Shown here piece after piece: positions 54,983 through 64,000 of a DNA stretch of 64,000 bases. Both the position numbers and the translations under genes were made by a program. The DNA is from Cornus controversa (Eukaryota > Streptophyta > Magnoliopsida > Cornales > Cornaceae), in assembly GCA_026545225.1 (NCBI GenBank), contig CM048848.1, forward strand, positions 24,096,806 through 24,160,805. The letters run 5' to 3'. Under the pieces are notes generated by a model. That model searched no databases. It saw only the letters and a list, made by a program, of their open reading frames with translations, and was not told the origin of the DNA. Each line of letters starts with the position of its first letter. The stretch's first letter is position 1.

Positions 54983-56223
54983 TGTTAGGTATTTTTGTGT
55001 CTCAAATTCTATTGTAATTAAGTTTCTATTTTAAAGTTGTATTTGGTAAATTTTTGTTAGACAAGTATTGGGCTCCAAGCAATTGTAATTCTTATCCAAT
55101 AAGAAATTGGGTTCTCTATAAATAGATGCCTGGGGTATGGGTTGAGACTTATGAGTTGAGAGAGATGTAATCTCATGAGGGAGTTGAGTTGATGGGTAGA
55201 GGGAGTTGACGGGTTGGCAGAGTTGAGAGAACACCGATGGCAAGAGGGAGTCTCGTGGAGTGGTACATGTGAAGAGCTAGTTTTTGTCCATAGTCCGGTG
55301 TTAGGTATTATCCGTTGTAATATCTCTACATTTTAATGGAACTCTTCTCATCCGTGGGTATAGGCCGTATTAGGCCAAACCACGTATATCTTGTGTTTTG
55401 TGTGTTTATTTTATTACTTTTGCTTCCGCTGGCCCCAACAAGTGGTATCAGAGCCAGGTTCATGTTGGGACGTTCAGTCTTTATTCAAAAGAGATCCATA
55501 AAACATAAATTTCAATTGCAGGTTGGAGTCAATCAATCAACTTGTTTGGTCATGATAGTCAAAAAATCATGATGGGTTAAATGGCATAGAACTCGAGTAG
55601 TCAAGTTGGAGCCTTTGGAGGTTTGACTAATCGAGGAGCATACAATGGGGAAAATCTGAGTTGTGCAACTCAATTGCTGTTGGAAGCGATGATTGACGCG
55701 ATGAAATTTGAGCCAATGTGGAGATTGTTATGTATTGTGTCTCAAATTCTACTCAATAAGGTTTTCTATTTTAGAGTTGTATTTTATTAGGTAATTTCTT
55801 GTTAGGAAAGTCTTGGGCTCCAATGGATTGTAATCCTTGTCCAATAAGTAATTATGTTTTGGGTTCTATAAATAGATACATAGGGTGTGGGTTGAGACTT
55901 ATGAGTTGAGAGAGATGTAGTCTTATGAAGGAGTGGAGTTGATGGGTAGAGAGAGTTTACGGGTTGGTAGAGTAGAGAGAGAACACTAATGGCGAGAGGG
56001 GGTCTCGCGGAGTGGTACATGTGAAGAGCTTTGGGCCAAGAGCTAGTTTTTGTACACGGTCCCGTGTTGGGTATTGTCTACCGTTGTAATATCTCTACGT
56101 GTTTGAATGAAATCTTTTCTCATCCGTGGACGTAGGCCGGATTGTGCTGAACCACGCATATCTTGTGTTTTGTTCGTGATTGTGTGTGATTGGTTTTATT
56201 GCTTTCACTTTAGGTGCCCAATT
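54983..56223 (+). mobile_element. Small non-autonomous LTR element (1241 bp), TSD GTTTA
   Basis: The left LTR is 54983-55440 (TGTTAGG...CCCCAACA) and the right LTR 55726-56223. GTTTA flanks both sides (54978-54982 and 56224-56228). Between the LTRs are 285 bases with a tRNA-iMet primer site and a purine-containing stretch (AATGTGGAGAT) before the right LTR, but no protein gene. It is a TRIM-like or deletion derivative of a Ty1/copia-type element that would depend on proteins from elsewhere. Each LTR has a TATA box (tataaata at 55117-55124 and 55867-55874). The right LTR end has drifted (CAATT for CAACA). Confidence 0.9.
55443..55454 (+). promoter_or_regulatory. Primer-binding site, initiator tRNA-Met
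   Basis: TGGTATCAGAGC, two bases inside the left LTR; the standard complement of the plant initiator tRNA-Met 3' end. Confidence 0.93.
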
Positions 56224-56228
56224 GTTTA

Positions 56229-57840
56229 CATTTTGGCACCATAGATGTTTCTATATCTCTTTTACTTCCCGACAAAAGTTTGAAGATTCAAATTCCAATT
56301 GAAACAAGGTGGATTTGTGAGTTTGTCTCGAGAAGAAAAAGAAATTTGACTTTTGTTATTGTTGGAGTTAAATATCAAAATTACACATTCTCTAACAACT
56401 TAAGTTTTTAGATTAGATGGATGTTAAGATGGTGAAATTGAATACATAAAGTACTAGTAACACATAATATCCATTAAAAGAAAAAAATTGAATACATGAA
56501 GTACTAGTAACACATAATATCCCTTTCTTAACCACATGATAAAGTTTAAAAAAACAGGATTCTGGCTTCGATAACTGATTTGTCTTTAATTATCAGGATT
56601 CTCGATTCCATTTCCCTAGCTACTCTTTTTTCTTTCCTTCTCAAATATCATCTCTGTATAACTATGTTGATGAGTTGGTTTTACTCCCAGGCATACCTCT
56701 TATATGTCTTCTTTTTCAGTACTTTTTATGTCATGTTAATTCTTTGTTTCATCTTTGCATTATTATCATCTGTCTTCTCTCAAAGCATTCTCATCTTTTC
56801 ACTGTTTGATCATATCCTTTTCCTTGCACCATCTTTAATTATGTTCGATCCATGCTAGTTTAAGTCTGGTTTGCCTTTGTGGTACTGATATTAAATGGCT
56901 CTACCCAAAACCAGAGCATCATTAATTTGTATTAGTTCGTTTCAGTTCAGTTTGGGTCTAACCAGAACCATAGTCTGTACTCATCTTCTTGCTGTACTTT
57001 ACTGCTAATTAATCATTCCTGGTACATATATAACAGCATTCTGTTTTCCTGTTTCTTTCTAGATAAGGGAATATACATCTTGTATGAAGATGTGAACTCC
57101 TGCTAAATTCTTGGAGGAATATACATCGATTAAGTGGCAACCATGAGATCTCTCATCTTGACTAAATTCTGTTTGAATGCTTTGCGGTGGAGATTTTGCA
57201 GTTTTGAGCATGGTGGGAAATGTCTTGGTTGTGTTAGTATTGAAACTTTTTCAATTCCTTGTATATGTAACATTGATGGGAACTTTGTACTTTGAACTCT
57301 TTGATGGATATAAAAGGAGTGAGATTTATTTGTTTGTGATTAGTTGGATATAGATGCAAATTTACTTTTCTTTTATGCCTTGAACTCTTTTTTTTATTTA
57401 GCATCATATTGTGTTTGAACAAGGCTTGGTGTGTATATATATATGGCTAAGCGGAGTTTTGGTTGTGTATTGGTGGAATAGGAGGCATTGGATGAGCAGT
57501 GATGTTTGGTAGTAGAGGCAGGGGAAATATTCAACGAGCTAATATATTTTCATTTTCAAATTTATTTTAATTTTTATATTTTATTTTTTAGATGTTATAT
57601 GTGGTATGACTTGTCAGTATGTATTTATTTCATTAATTTTGTAAAAATAATAATACTAAACATTTTTAATAACGATAGCGATTTAGAATTTATTAATAAG
57701 TCATTATTTGTGTTAAATGATTTTTAAAAATTTAATAAAAATCACTAAAATTCACTAAAAATCCATCATAATTTTAAAATATCGCGTATCGGTGTAATTT
57801 GAGCAACATTATGTGTGAGGTTGAGAAAAATTCACAGTTG
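56229..57840. other. Intergenic, no supported gene
   Basis: AT-rich, with short ORFs (for example 56580-56858) of hydrophobic, low-complexity composition and no homology I recognise. Confidence 0.45.
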
Positions 57841-57878
57841 TAACCGATTCCCGATTGCCTCCTCGACATTAGTAAACT

Positions 57879-57930
57879 TGCCATTTCACAAATTAGAGGC
57901 CACATATATGATCATCACATATTAGACCAT
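57879..57930 (+). promoter_or_regulatory. NLR promoter-side block, second copy
   Basis: The block (tgccatttcacaaattagag, then gccacat and tgatcat) matches 14691-14732, which lies 550 bp before the NLR start. It suggests that another NLR unit begins here, cut off by element insertions at about 58.25 kb and beyond. Confidence 0.6.
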
Positions 57931-58250
57931 TCCAAATTTCTTTGGTGAAGTGACTTTGCAAAGAAATTCAAATTTGCATTCTACACTTTCAGAGCTTCTT
58001 TCAACTAGCCATTGACTGTTTCGGCCTGAGGCTTGCAATGTGAGCATTCAAGCTACTGATGGTGTACGCTAAGCATATTGCCTTGAGCTTCATTAGCATC
58101 ATCCTCATCAATGAGGTCCGCCTTGGAGTTGGAGTGGTCCATGATGGTAGCCCTAGACCCTTAGAAAGATACCTAATCTCTGTGATTGTTTCGTTGGTTG
58201 GATTGAGGTTCTTGTCATCTTGAAGAGCCTTATTTACCCTCTCTATGATG

Positions 58251-58591
58251 TGTTATGTATTATGTCTCTAATTCTAGTTTAATAAGATTTTTTATTTTAG
58301 AGTTGTATTTTATTAGATAATTTCTTGTTAGGAAAGTTTTTGGGTTTAAGGGATTGTAATCCTTGTCCAACAAAGAATTGGATTTAAGACTATGTAAATA
58401 GATGCTTAGGGTATGGTTGAGACTTATGAGTTGAGAGAGATATGATCTCATGAGAGAGTTGATGGGTAGAGAGGGTTATATGTTCGGTAGAGTGAAACAC
58501 TTAGGGCGAGAATGAGTCTCGTGAATTGGTATATGGCGAGTGCTCTAGGACGAGAGCTTATGTATACGATCCAGTTTTGTGTATTCTCTAT
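58251..58591 (+). repeat. Partial LTR of the small non-autonomous family
   Basis: Starts TGTTATGTATTATGTCTC and follows the LTR at 55726 in order, including 'gagacttatgagttgagagaga'. It stops at 58591 because element C inserted into it; the rest should lie beyond element C. Confidence 0.85.
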
Positions 58592-58983
58592 TGATGAAGC
58601 AAAAAATTCACCCCGAACTGGTCAAACTCCGACCTGTGAAAAAGGACAAAAGAAGGGTAATTGAGAAGACACCGGTGCGGTGCCGGTTGACTACGCTCTG
58701 ACGATTAAGTCAAAAATTGGAAGGGCACTCAAAGTTGTTGGTCGACTACGCTCCGACGATTAAGTCAGAAATTGGAAGGGCACTCAAAGCTGTAAAGGAA
58801 CTAAAAGCGTATTAATTGCGTACCTGGTATATGGACTGTCACTGTATTTATAGCGGTCAAGTGAGACTGTGTCATAGTAGGAGACTGACTCTTAGGGATA
58901 GATTTAGAATAGACTTCCTATCCATGTCATCTTGAATTCAACTGTCATTACACGTTTCACAATTCTAGTCAAATACTCTATCA
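58592..58983 (-). repeat. 3' LTR of element C (392 bp)
   Basis: On the minus strand TGATAGAGTATTTG...CTTCATCA. A TATA box, CTATAAATAC, is on the minus strand at about 58848-58857. Two near-identical 60-base units (ctacgctc-gacgattaagtca ... ggaagggcactcaaag) lie at about 58690-58800. Confidence 0.8.
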
Positions 58984-58999
58984 GTTGCCCCCTGTTTAT
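58984..58999 (-). promoter_or_regulatory. Polypurine tract of element C
   Basis: The minus strand reads ATAAACAGGGGGCAAC, abutting the LTR start. Confidence 0.75.
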
Positions 59000-59094
59000 G
59001 AGGGTTGATTGTCCGGCCTTATGAACACTTTGGATGGCTTGCTAAGCTTTGTCTTGGCCTGTAAATTACACATACAGATATAAATACCTTTTTC

Positions 59095-59150
59095 TCCTTT
59101 TTTTTCTTTTCTTTTCTTTTCTTTTTTCTTTTCTTTTCCCCCACCCCCCC
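59095..59150. repeat. Pyrimidine microsatellite (TTTTC)n
   Basis: Runs of TTTTC ending in a C-rich stretch, inside element C. Confidence 0.9.
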
Positions 59151-59698
59151 TGCGCGTGAGCACGAGCCGAGTGGGCCCGGCGGTGCCAGGCCAGCTCTCA
59201 GCTGCGCCCAGTTGCTCCATGCTAGGTGGGCCCGTCCACGCCCGGCGATTTGGCCATGCTCGTCCAAGCTCTGTGTTGGCTCTTGTGCTTTTGCTCCTGC
59301 AACATGTTCAATTAGTGTTAGCTTTCCTTGTGACCGTTTGGCTTGTGAACGTTACAAAAGGGCCTTATGGATGTTGCTTGACGACCGTTGGGATAAAGAG
59401 CCATTGGGGGGGTTTGTAACGGTTGTCTTCTTTTGCCTATATAAGCAGCCCCATCTTTATTTATCCTTCACTCCAACATCTTACTACTAGTCCCCTCTTC
59501 ATTTATAACTCACTCCGGCATCTTACTACTAGTCCTCTCTTCACTTATAATATACTTCACCTGTCCATGCCCTACATTATCATACCTTCTCTTTCTCGTT
59601 GTCTACATATCATTGATCGCAATTTTGGCAAGCCGAGCCCAGAGTCCTTTGCCCCCGGTTCTCCTATTGTCCAAGTGTTTGATTTCGTCCATTCTATA

Positions 59699-61560
59699 AT
59701 GGCAAACTATAGCGAATGCCAGGATATTAGCTCTACTATAACCGATGCCGAGATGGAGGAGCTAGCAACTTTATTTTCTTTTCCGGATAGGGTTATAGCT
59801 AGAGCTCCTCTACCCGCAGAGAGGGCTTTCTCCATTTGTCCAGGAGAGACGTGTTTCTACGAAGGCTACTTTCTTTCGGGCCTACGATTCCCAATCCCAT
59901 ACTTCGCTAAAGAGCTGCTCCAGTACATCAACCTCTATCCTTCTCAACTTACGCCTAACTCTTGGCATATTATCATGGCTACCCTGGTCCTCTGGAGGTC
60001 TATCAAGCTTACCCCTCAACCAACTGTTAATGAGTTCCTTTCTTGCTATACTCTTCTGAAAAGCAAAGACTAGCGTCACATACAAGGCCGGTCTCGCAGG
60101 GCAGGGAGTCTACCTAAAGGACTGGTGGTTCTTGATAGCAGTCAACGGATAAAAAATTGGAAGGAACGGTTCTTTTTCGTCTTGGGAAACTGGGAGCTTC
60201 CCCCTCACTGCATTCCCCGTTCCTGGATTGACGGGGTTATAACTGGTGAGCTTTTTCTACCCTTTCCTTCTTTTATGCTATTTCCACCTTCTCATGCATG
60301 TTCACACGGATTTATTTATTTTAACAAATCAGCGGTCAGAGTTGAGCCAGAGGTGAGTCGAGAAGAAGAAGACAGGTTAGACATCATTTACGACCTTTGG
60401 ATGAGAGACGAGGTGACCTTAACCTCTGACACGGGACTGAGTACACTAGGTTACCCTCCTCGCGCGATCAGAGATAGGCAAGGTATATTTTTACGCTTTT
60501 CACTTTCCATTCCGTTTTCCTCCTTGAGTTGAGTAATGTAAGTTTACCCATACACTCGTACAGGATCTCAGAGAAGGCCTGATCGAGACATTCTTATATT
60601 GGCGAAAGGAAAAGGTGTTGCGTCATCCTCGTCCCCTGCTCAAAAGAGACGGCGCCAGCCTGTGGTTATTAGGAGTACCGGTCTACCTACAGGTGGGGGC
60701 TTGTCATCTCCTCCCTCTATTGGGAATTCTCCCCTCCCTGCTGCCGCTATGAGTACTCCGACCCTTGGCCCCAGCCCATTTGGGATACCTTCTACTCCTC
60801 TATTTGCGGGCAATAGTCTGGCGGACCCAAGTGTTTTTGGGGTGCCGGCAACTCAACTCTTTGGCGGAGGCAACTCGCATGTATCTTTCTCTCCAGCTAC
60901 TAGCCACACCGGGATATTAACCCCGGCGGCCAACTACACCAGATCGTTGCTGTCTGACACATCCTTTGCTATAAAAAGAGCCGGGGAGTTTGTTCTCTCA
61001 CGTGATCTTAAAAAGGTGAACGCTATCGACTCTGTTTCCTTCACCGAATATCTGCTGGCTAATATGGCTAAGGTGTGCCCCTAGTCTTCTTATCATGCTT
61101 GAGTGGAATTCTCATCTTTCTTTTATCTTTTTTTAGCTGTGTGCTTTCCCTGTGTGTTTAACAGGGGCAGACGATTGCCCATGGTCTCTCCAATCGCCTC
61201 TTATGTGCGGAGGAGGAGCTGGAGAAGCAGAGAACTGCCTTTGCCATGGAACGCGCCTCCTTTGCTAGCGAACGTACCATTTTCAACTCATAGCTTGAGG
61301 CCCTTTGTGCTTCTCATGGTGAGGAAATAAATACCCTCAACTCCTAGCTTAGTCATGAACGGGAGGAGATGGCTCGGTGGAATACCGACCTGCTCGGGAT
61401 TAAAGAATTGGCTGTCGAGCATTTCAAGGATTCGCCTGATTTCGACAGGGCCCTCAACCGATCATATATTGATGGGTTTGAGTATTTTCGTGAAGTGGCA
61501 CAGGATCAATGGCATGATATGAACTTCTCCGGTCTACAACTTGGAGATCCTGACGCCTGA
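59699..61560 (+). pseudogene. Antisense accessory ORF of element C (degenerate, spliced type)
   Basis: The ATG at 59699 (MANYSECQDISSTITDAE) opens a frame with 'GLRFPIPYFAKELLQYINLY' and 'PSQLTPNSWHIIMATLVLW'. This is the same domain as 'FPLHPFYHLVLNKLNLAPLQ' in A and closer to the usual gypsy-type transposon domain. It stops at 60073; 'ERFFFVLGNWELPPHC' continues in a shifted frame. Later pieces (60599-61084, S/P-rich; 61369-61560, ending 'DGFEYFREVAQDQWHDM') look like exons separated by AT-rich introns with GT...AG-like ends (for example after 60244 and around 61070-61165). Function unknown. Confidence 0.65.
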
Positions 61561-61599
61561 GTTAGAGTCTTTTTCTTTTGGCACCTATGTAATGCTCCT

Positions 61600-63107
61600 T
61601 GATCGGCGTTGAATGTTACGCATTCTAGCCTCTTAACTTATGTATTTTATTCTCTTAGTGATAGATTATTTTGTGATTTTACTTTGTTTTAGTGTTTTCT
61701 GTATTTTCAGGGCCTTAATGATTATTTCAGTTAAAACCGTGCTTTTGGGCTTTTAAAGAAGACATCCAAGATGGTGAGATGAAGCCTACATCAAGGAGAT
61801 TCACTCAACCATTTATTTCAACTCAAATCAGCCCAAGGAAGAGGTCCAAGAGAATTACAGCTGCTTAAGAAGGTTTCGGGCCTGAAGCCCAAATCTGCGC
61901 ATAATGCAGTCTTAATCCCGTTTTGGAAAACGGACTAGAAGTCTTATTTCCGAGCCTCAAATCGACATTATTTCCGCGTTGGGTTGAACGAAATTTGATT
62001 CTGCACACTTTTGTATTTCACGAAAATTCCGTAAATCGGACTTCTAGTGGGTCAAAAGTCGGGCCGAAGTCAGCAGGAAAAACCCACCTGATTAGTGCTG
62101 CGGGAAACCCTAATTAATTCCTAATTGGATTAGGACTTTGGTGTATTCTCTTGGGGAATAAAGGGAAGACTTGGAGGCTGAAGAGAGAGAGCTTACACAC
62201 AGAGATTGGAGAGTCTGAGAGGGCTGAAGAGAACAGAACATATTGCAGAGCCATTGGAGAACGAAGTCATACGCGTAATTCAGAAAGATGATGTCTTCTT
62301 CCTCAACAGTTGAAGCTTCTTCTTCTACCATGAGCGGCTAGTTCATCCACTAGGGTTTTGATGTAGCCCTAACAAAGCATCAATGGTTTGATTGTTTTAA
62401 TTATTGGGGACCTTTATATACATGCATAGATTGTGTAATTGTGAGGATTCTTATTAATGAATTGAGCAATAAAAGTCTTGTAAATTCAATCTCAATGATT
62501 TCTTATCTTGTCTTAGATATTTAGTTGTTGTTATTGAACTCAATCTCTTTTGTTTTCTGTGATCATGAGAGAGATTATTACACAATGGTAATCACTGAAT
62601 ATATTGTTATGAGCTTTGATGGATTATGCCTAGAGAAGATGAACCATACTGCACCCTAGATTAGAGTAGTTAGGCAGATGGCCCATGCCAATCGAAGATA
62701 GTCCATGGCTTAGCCTTAATCATATGTTATCTTCTTGACGGATGAAGGTGTGCTTGTAGCCACCGACACCACTTATGCATGATGTAATTCCCCTATAGTT
62801 GATTCAATTGACCATTGATTGTGGAGTTAGTGGTGAAGTCAAACACCCTAGGTTTCTCTCTTATTATCTTCATTATCTGTTTACCTTTGATTTATTTTAT
62901 TTTATCTTTTTAATTAGTTAAAAATCAGAATTCTTTTCTTATAAATTTAATTAGAATTAGTTCTGTGTTCCAACTCGTCAGAACATAATCCCTGAGGTAC
63001 GATACCCATTCATTTCGATAGCCCTATTCTGCAAGGAATTCGTTCTATTGCGAAGTGTGGAAAATTTTAATTGATATACTTTTTGAGTCACACTCACACA
63101 CGAATCA
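61600..63107 (+). repeat. 5' LTR of element E (1508 bp)
   Basis: TGATCGGCGTTGAATG...CGAATCA, followed five bases later by the primer site. The short ORFs in it mirror those in the solo LTR. Confidence 0.93.
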
Positions 63108-63112
63108 ATTTT

Positions 63113-63130
63113 TGGCGCCGTTGCCGGGGA
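63113..63130 (+). promoter_or_regulatory. Primer-binding site of element E (tRNA-Asp)
   Basis: TGGCGCCGTTGCCGGGGA, a perfect complement of the last 18 bases of plant tRNA-Asp(GTC). Confidence 0.93.
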
Positions 63131-63254
63131 TTATCTATTTGATTGATTGGATTTTACAGAATTAGTTTTAATTGGATTTTTTTTAGTTTAGGAAATTTTT
63201 ATATTTTATTTTTATTCTTGTTTTTGTTTTCTTTTCAGGTGCTTTTAGTAATAT

Positions 63255-64000
63255 ATGCAAGGTCGTCGTTCTGTGGCTGATCCTTTGATACCTCTTGATC
63301 CTGAGCCTGAACGTACTCTTAGACAACAGAGGAACATCCCTGTTGATACCATTGTGCAAGAGGAAGAAATAATTGAAGACATGGCAGAAGAGAGGAATAA
63401 TAACCTTGTTCCTAATGCTGATGGAGAAAGAGCTAGATTGCTTAGGGACTACTATGTTCCTGAGACATATACCTCGCCAGCAGGTTTTCAACTGCCCAAT
63501 GTCACAGCACAGAATTATGAGATCAAGTCCAGCATTATTCAGATGCTACCATCTTATTTTGGGCTGACTCAAGAAGACCCTTACAAGCATCTGGATGACT
63601 TCATTGAAGTGTGCTCAACTACAAAAATTCACAACTTCTCTGAAGATGCTTTCAGAATGAGACTTTTTCCATTCTCTTTGAAAGACAAAGCAAAGTATTG
63701 GTTCAACTCTCTACCGGCTGGTTCTATCACGACTTGGACTCAGATGCAACATGAGTTTCTCAAGAAGTATTTTCCGATAGGGAAGACCAATTAGTTCAGA
63801 CGTGCTATCACTGGTTTCTCCCAACATGAGGGGGAACAATTTTATGAGACATGGGAAAGATTCAAGGACCTTCTTAGGAAGTGTCCCCATCATCAAGTTC
63901 CTAAGTGGCAACTAGTGCAGAGTTTTCATGAAGGGCTCACAGAAGCTAACAGACAGATGGTTGATGCGTCATGTGGAGGTACTTTTATGTTGAAGAGTGA
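63255..64000 (+). pseudogene. Element E gag, 5' part, with an internal stop
   Basis: Starts MQGRRSVADPLIPLDPEPER. Capsid motifs are 'IKSSIIQMLPSYFGLTQEDP', 'MRLFPFSLKDKAKYWFNSL' and 'HEFLKKYFPIGKTN'. A TAG at 63792-63794 interrupts the frame where B has a sense codon; then 'FRRAITGFSQHEGEQFYETW' and 'CPHHQVPKWQLVQSFHEGL' continue in the same frame to the window edge. The one stop is the only lesion seen here. Confidence 0.88.

Larger units (their letters stand above)
58592..61599 (-). mobile_element. Element C: Tat-type retrotransposon, truncated
   Basis: A minus-oriented 3' LTR (58983 to 58592), a polypurine tract and an antisense accessory ORF on plus are present. The gag-pol part is absent because element E begins at 61600. 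Its other end lies outside the window or is lost. The layout matches the 3' part of A, but the sequence is much diverged, so it is another Tat family. Confidence 0.78.
61600..64000 (+). mobile_element. Element E: Athila-like retrotransposon, 5' part
   Basis: 5' LTR, primer site and gag are present; the element runs past the window edge. Its LTR matches the solo LTR at 10805-12317. The five bases before it are CTCCT; the matching right TSD lies outside the window. Inserted into element C. Confidence 0.92.

Noticed and set aside
56580..56858. 92-codon hydrophobic ORF
   Set aside because: T-rich composition gives Leu/Phe-rich translation by chance; no family recognised and no splice or start support.
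58000..58250. Possible short coding trace on minus between the NLR promoter block and the LTR
   Set aside because: Some minus-strand words look protein-like, but no continuous frame or recognisable domain could be supported.
63113..63130. tRNA gene remnant (Asp)
   Set aside because: Only the last 18 bases are present, right after an LTR; it is a primer-binding site.

Overview
This window is nuclear DNA from a flowering plant, almost certainly a dicot. The evidence is AT-rich DNA, long terminal repeat (LTR) retrotransposons of the plant Ty3/gypsy Athila and Tat types, primer sites for plant tRNA-Asp and initiator tRNA-Met, and a CC-NB-ARC-LRR (NLR) disease-resistance locus of the asterid R1/late-blight type. 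The species cannot be named from sequence alone.

Underneath the transposons lies a head-to-tail NLR cluster. The window opens in the downstream flank of an NLR unit that lies to the left. A second unit starts at 15256 and ends at about 50169. It is followed by a decayed NLR relic (about 51.0-52.1 kb), a second copy of the downstream flank (about 52.9-54.4 kb) and a second copy of the promoter-side block (about 57.9 kb).

Layout: 1-913 flank; 914-10015 a 5'-truncated Athila-like element (D) with a 3.45 kb solo LTR inside it; 10016-10804 flank; 10805-12317 Athila solo LTR; 12695-13523 hAT-like element; about 13.7-14.1 kb BED zinc-finger gene fragment; 15256-16597 NLR 5' part; 16598-25949 Tat-type element A (gag-pol on minus); 25950-26426 inverted NLR piece; 26427-39172 complete Athila element B (minus); 39173-39343 inverted NLR piece; 39344-48655 Tat-type element A' (gag-pol on plus); 48656-50169 NLR 3' part; 50.2-58.6 kb NLR relic, flanks and a non-autonomous LTR element; 58592-61599 truncated Tat element C; 61600-64000 5' part of Athila element E.

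The main result is how the NLR was broken up. A, B and A' sit inside its NB-ARC region. The 5-bp target-site duplications (TSDs) of A and A' are exchanged: ACAAC lies left of A and, as its complement, left of A'; CATGG lies right of A and, as its complement, right of A'. B keeps its own TSD, CTCTT. The simplest reading is that two oppositely oriented Tat elements inserted into one NLR, and recombination between them then flipped the 13.4 kb between them. That explains why kinase-2, RNBS-B and GLPL now read on the opposite strand from the P-loop and LRR. The reading frame is continuous across all insertion points when one TSD copy is counted, but the gene also carries frameshifts and stops and is a pseudogene.

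None of the retrotransposons is coding-intact. The Tat elements carry an antisense, intron-containing accessory ORF. Athila B carries a broken ORF in the envelope position. D has gag-protease but no reverse transcriptase or integrase.
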